Of a stretch of 5,612 bases of DNA, positions 3,818 to 5,612 are shown one piece after another (the first letter of the stretch is position 1; the number at the start of each line of letters is the position of its first letter). Position numbers and translations under genes: made by a program. The stretch lies in assembly GCA_017990865.1 (NCBI GenBank), contig JAGNNB010000224.1, forward strand, positions 1 through 5,612. Reading direction: 5' to 3'. The notes below the pieces were generated by a model. That model was not told where the DNA came from, searched no databases, and was given only the letters and a program-made list of their open reading frames with translations. This DNA is from Lysobacteraceae bacterium. GTDB lineage: Bacteria; Pseudomonadota; Gammaproteobacteria; Xanthomonadales; Xanthomonadaceae.

Positions 3818-5612
3818 TCACGCCGCATCGCCGCGCAGCGCGCGGACTTTGGCCTCCAACAGTTCCGCGTTGGCGACCCGCCCCTCGACGGGCGCATCGG
3901 CGGCGACTTCCACAAGCGCGCGGAAACGGCGCGGCACCCGCATCTGTTTCAGCCGGCCGTCGCGGCGGCTCCACATGCTGGTCCACATATTCTTCAGCGC
4001 CATCGGCACGACCGGCACCGGGCGACGTTCCAGAATCTTTTCCATGCCGCGCTTGAACGTCGCGATGTCGCCGTCGCGGGTCAAGCCGCCTTCCGGGAAG
4101 ATGCCGACGATCTGCCCATCGGCCAGTGCGGCGTCGACCTCGTCGAACGCGCGCTGCATCACCTCCGGGTCTTCCTTGGCGCCTGCGATCGGAATGGCCT
4201 TGCCGGTGCGGAAAATCCAGCGCATCACCGGAATATTGAAAATTTTGTAATACATCACGAACCGCACCGGTCGCGGGATGCTGGCGGCCAGGATCAGCGC
4301 GTCCATGTAGCTGACGTGATTGCAGACGATCAGCGCCGGGCCTTCGTCGGGCACATGGCGTTCGATGCCGTGCAGCTTCAGTCGGTACATCGTGCGCACC
4401 AGCACCCAACTGAGGAAGCGCATCAGGAATTCCGGCACGATGCTGAAGATCCACAGCGCGATCAGCGTGTTCGCGATCGCCAAACACAGGAACACCTGCG
4501 GAATGCCCAGGCCCGGCAGCGGGATGCGCAGATCGCCCAGCGCCAGCTCCGTGCGCTGCAGCGCGATGCCGACCACCGCCGCCAGCACGATGAAAAATGC
4601 GTTCTGGATGTTGAGGCCGGAAATCACCCGCGAGATTTCCTGTTTCGGCGTGCGGCTTTGGATCAAGGCGAACAGCGGCACCAGGAAAAAGCCGGAAAAC
4701 AGGCCGATCAGCGTCAGGTCCGCGGCGATGCGCCAACCGCCCGGCCCGGTCAGGAACTCGCGCACGCCCACGCCGACGACCGGCGCCGCGCCGGTGCGCG
4801 CGAAATACAGATCGAACAGGAACGCGCTCATGCCGAACGCGCCGAGTGGCACCAAGCCGATTTCGACGGTGCGCGCGGACAGTTTTTCGCACAACAACGA
4901 CCCGACGCCGGTGCCGATCGAGAACAGCACGAACGCGAACAGATACAGGGTTTCGTCGCCGCCCAGATTGATTCGGGCATACGTCGGCAATTGCGCGGTC
5001 AGCACCGTGCCCACGAACCAGAACCACGACACGCCGAGCACGGAGTTGCGCACGGCGAGCTGTTTCTTGACCAAACTCAGCACGCGCCGCGATTCGGGAA
5101 TCGGATTCCAATGCACCTTCAGTTCCGGCGCGCCGGCATCGACGTGCGGAATTTTGCGGCTGACGAAATTGCCGAGGATCGCCAACGCCACGATCGCGCT
5201 GGCCGCGGCGATCGGGCCGTGTTCGCCGGCCAGCTTGAAGATCAGGCCGCCGACGATCATCCCGCACAGGATCGAGATCGACGTGCCCATCTCGACCAAG
5301 CCATTGCCGCCGGTGAGTTCTTCCGGTTTGAGTACCGACGGCAGAATCGAATACTTCACCGGCCCGAACAGCGCCGACTGCAGGCCGGTGCCGAACAACG
5401 CGATCAGCAGCAGCGGCATCGATTGAATCAAAAAGCCCACCGCGGCGACCGACATCACCGCGATCTCCATCGTGGTGGTGATCCGAATCAACCGCGATTT
5501 CTCGAGTTTTTCCGCGATCTGCCCGGCGGTCGCCGAGAACAGGAAATACGGCAGGATGAACAGCGCCGGCGCGAGGTTGGTGTAAAGCGTCTTCTCCGCG
5601 TCGCTCACGCCC
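3818..5612 (-). CDS. MFS transporter-PlsC acyltransferase fusion (lysophospholipid transport and re-acylation), 5' end outside window
   Basis: The frame is open from the right edge to TGA at 3820-3818, giving about 597 residues. Numbering here counts from the internal GTG at 5608; that codon is not the true start, because the frame continues off the window and about the first helix of the transporter is missing. Residues 1-395 are a polytopic major facilitator domain of the LplT type with many hydrophobic helices. Residues about 405-596 are a PlsC/LPLAT acyltransferase: NHVSYMD carries the catalytic HX4D (H431, D436), GKAIPIAGAKEDPEV (469-483) is the second block, FPEGGLTRDGD (504-514) is the substrate-binding block, and VPVVPMALKNMW (531-542) is the fourth. 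The likely role is to flip lysophospholipid across the inner membrane and re-acylate it, as LplT and Aas do together in E. coli. Unlike Aas, no AMP-ligase domain follows; the protein ends at ALRGDAA, so the acyl donor must come from elsewhere. Confidence 0.9.
   Translation of the reverse strand, partial: GVSDAEKTLYTNLAPALFILPYFLFSATAGQIAEKLEKSRLIRITTTMEIAVMSVAAVGFLIQSMPLLLIALFGTGLQSALFGPVKYSILPSVLKPEELTGGNGLVEMGTSISILCGMIVGGLIFKLAGEHGPIAAASAIVALAILGNFVSRKIPHVDAGAPELKVHWNPIPESRRVLSLVKKQLAVRNSVLGVSWFWFVGTVLTAQLPTYARINLGGDETLYLFAFVLFSIGTGVGSLLCEKLSARTVEIGLVPLGAFGMSAFLFDLYFARTGAAPVVGVGVREFLTGPGGWRIAADLTLIGLFSGFFLVPLFALIQSRTPKQEISRVISGLNIQNAFFIVLAAVVGIALQRTELALGDLRIPLPGLGIPQVFLCLAIANTLIALWIFSIVPEFLMRFLSWVLVRTMYRLKLHGIERHVPDEGPALIVCNHVSYMDALILAASIPRPVRFVMYYKIFNIPVMRWIFRTGKAIPIAGAKEDPEVMQRAFDEVDAALADGQIVGIFPEGGLTRDGDIATFKRGMEKILERRPVPVVPMALKNMWTSMWSRRDGRLKQMRVPRRFRALVEVAADAPVEGRVANAELLEAKVRALRGDAA

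Noticed and set aside
3109..3915. Long - strand open frame crossing the acyltransferase end, the dispanin and the DUF2752 gene in another phase
   Set aside because: Its translation is Arg/Ala/His-rich with no motif, while the other frames carry clear CD225, DUF2752 and PlsC signatures. It is a GC-driven shadow.
3363..5267. A single 634-residue - strand frame joining dispanin to upstream sequence
   Set aside because: Only the last 119 codons, from the ATG at 3722 with its own Shine-Dalgarno, look like a protein. The upstream part is out of phase with the MFS-PlsC gene and is low-complexity Arg/Ala-rich.
4320..5426. Long + strand frame opposite the MFS domain
   Set aside because: Ser/Thr/Pro-rich antisense shadow of a codon-biased membrane protein gene.
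1..5612. CRISPR arrays, tRNA genes, insertion sequences, phage or toxin-antitoxin genes
   Set aside because: No regularly spaced direct repeats, cloverleaf-like segments, terminal inverted repeats with transposase, or paired small toxin/antitoxin frames were seen by eye.

Overview
The window is GC-rich DNA with very little non-coding space. It looks like a gammaproteobacterium of the Lysobacterales (Xanthomonadales) type, such as a Lysobacter or Luteimonas relative. That guess rests on an A-type iron-sulfur carrier of the ErpA kind, an AmpE homologue, an MFS-PlsC fusion, strong G/C third-position bias and a scarcity of Shine-Dalgarno sequences. It is an inference, not a measurement.

The left part (1-2263) reads on the + strand. 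It holds the 3' end of erpA (iron-sulfur cluster insertion), then nudC (NADH/NAD-RNA pyrophosphatase, starting within 10 bases of the erpA stop), then, after an 88-base gap with a candidate leaderless promoter, an ampE-like integral membrane protein gene. The right part (2356-5612) reads on the - strand. In transcription order it holds a large MFS transporter-lysophospholipid acyltransferase fusion (its 5' end lies outside the window), a small CD225/dispanin membrane protein, a small DUF2752 membrane protein and a GNAT acetyltransferase. The two groups converge on a 92-base spacer (2264-2355) with weak hairpins and no canonical terminator.

Functionally, erpA and nudC are housekeeping (Fe-S maturation; NAD and RNA-cap turnover). 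ampE belongs to the cell-wall/beta-lactamase signalling neighbourhood in enterobacteria, but no ampD is in view here. The - strand genes are mostly membrane functions: phospholipid repair or remodelling by the MFS-PlsC protein, followed by the tightly spaced trio dispanin-DUF2752-GNAT. The dispanin is the most interesting item. It is a bacterial relative of the vertebrate IFITM antiviral membrane proteins and keeps recognisable IFITM-type motifs, and it sits 13 bases from a DUF2752 gene, so the two probably form a transcriptional pair of unknown role. I see no tRNA, rRNA, CRISPR array, insertion sequence, toxin-antitoxin pair or phage gene in the window.
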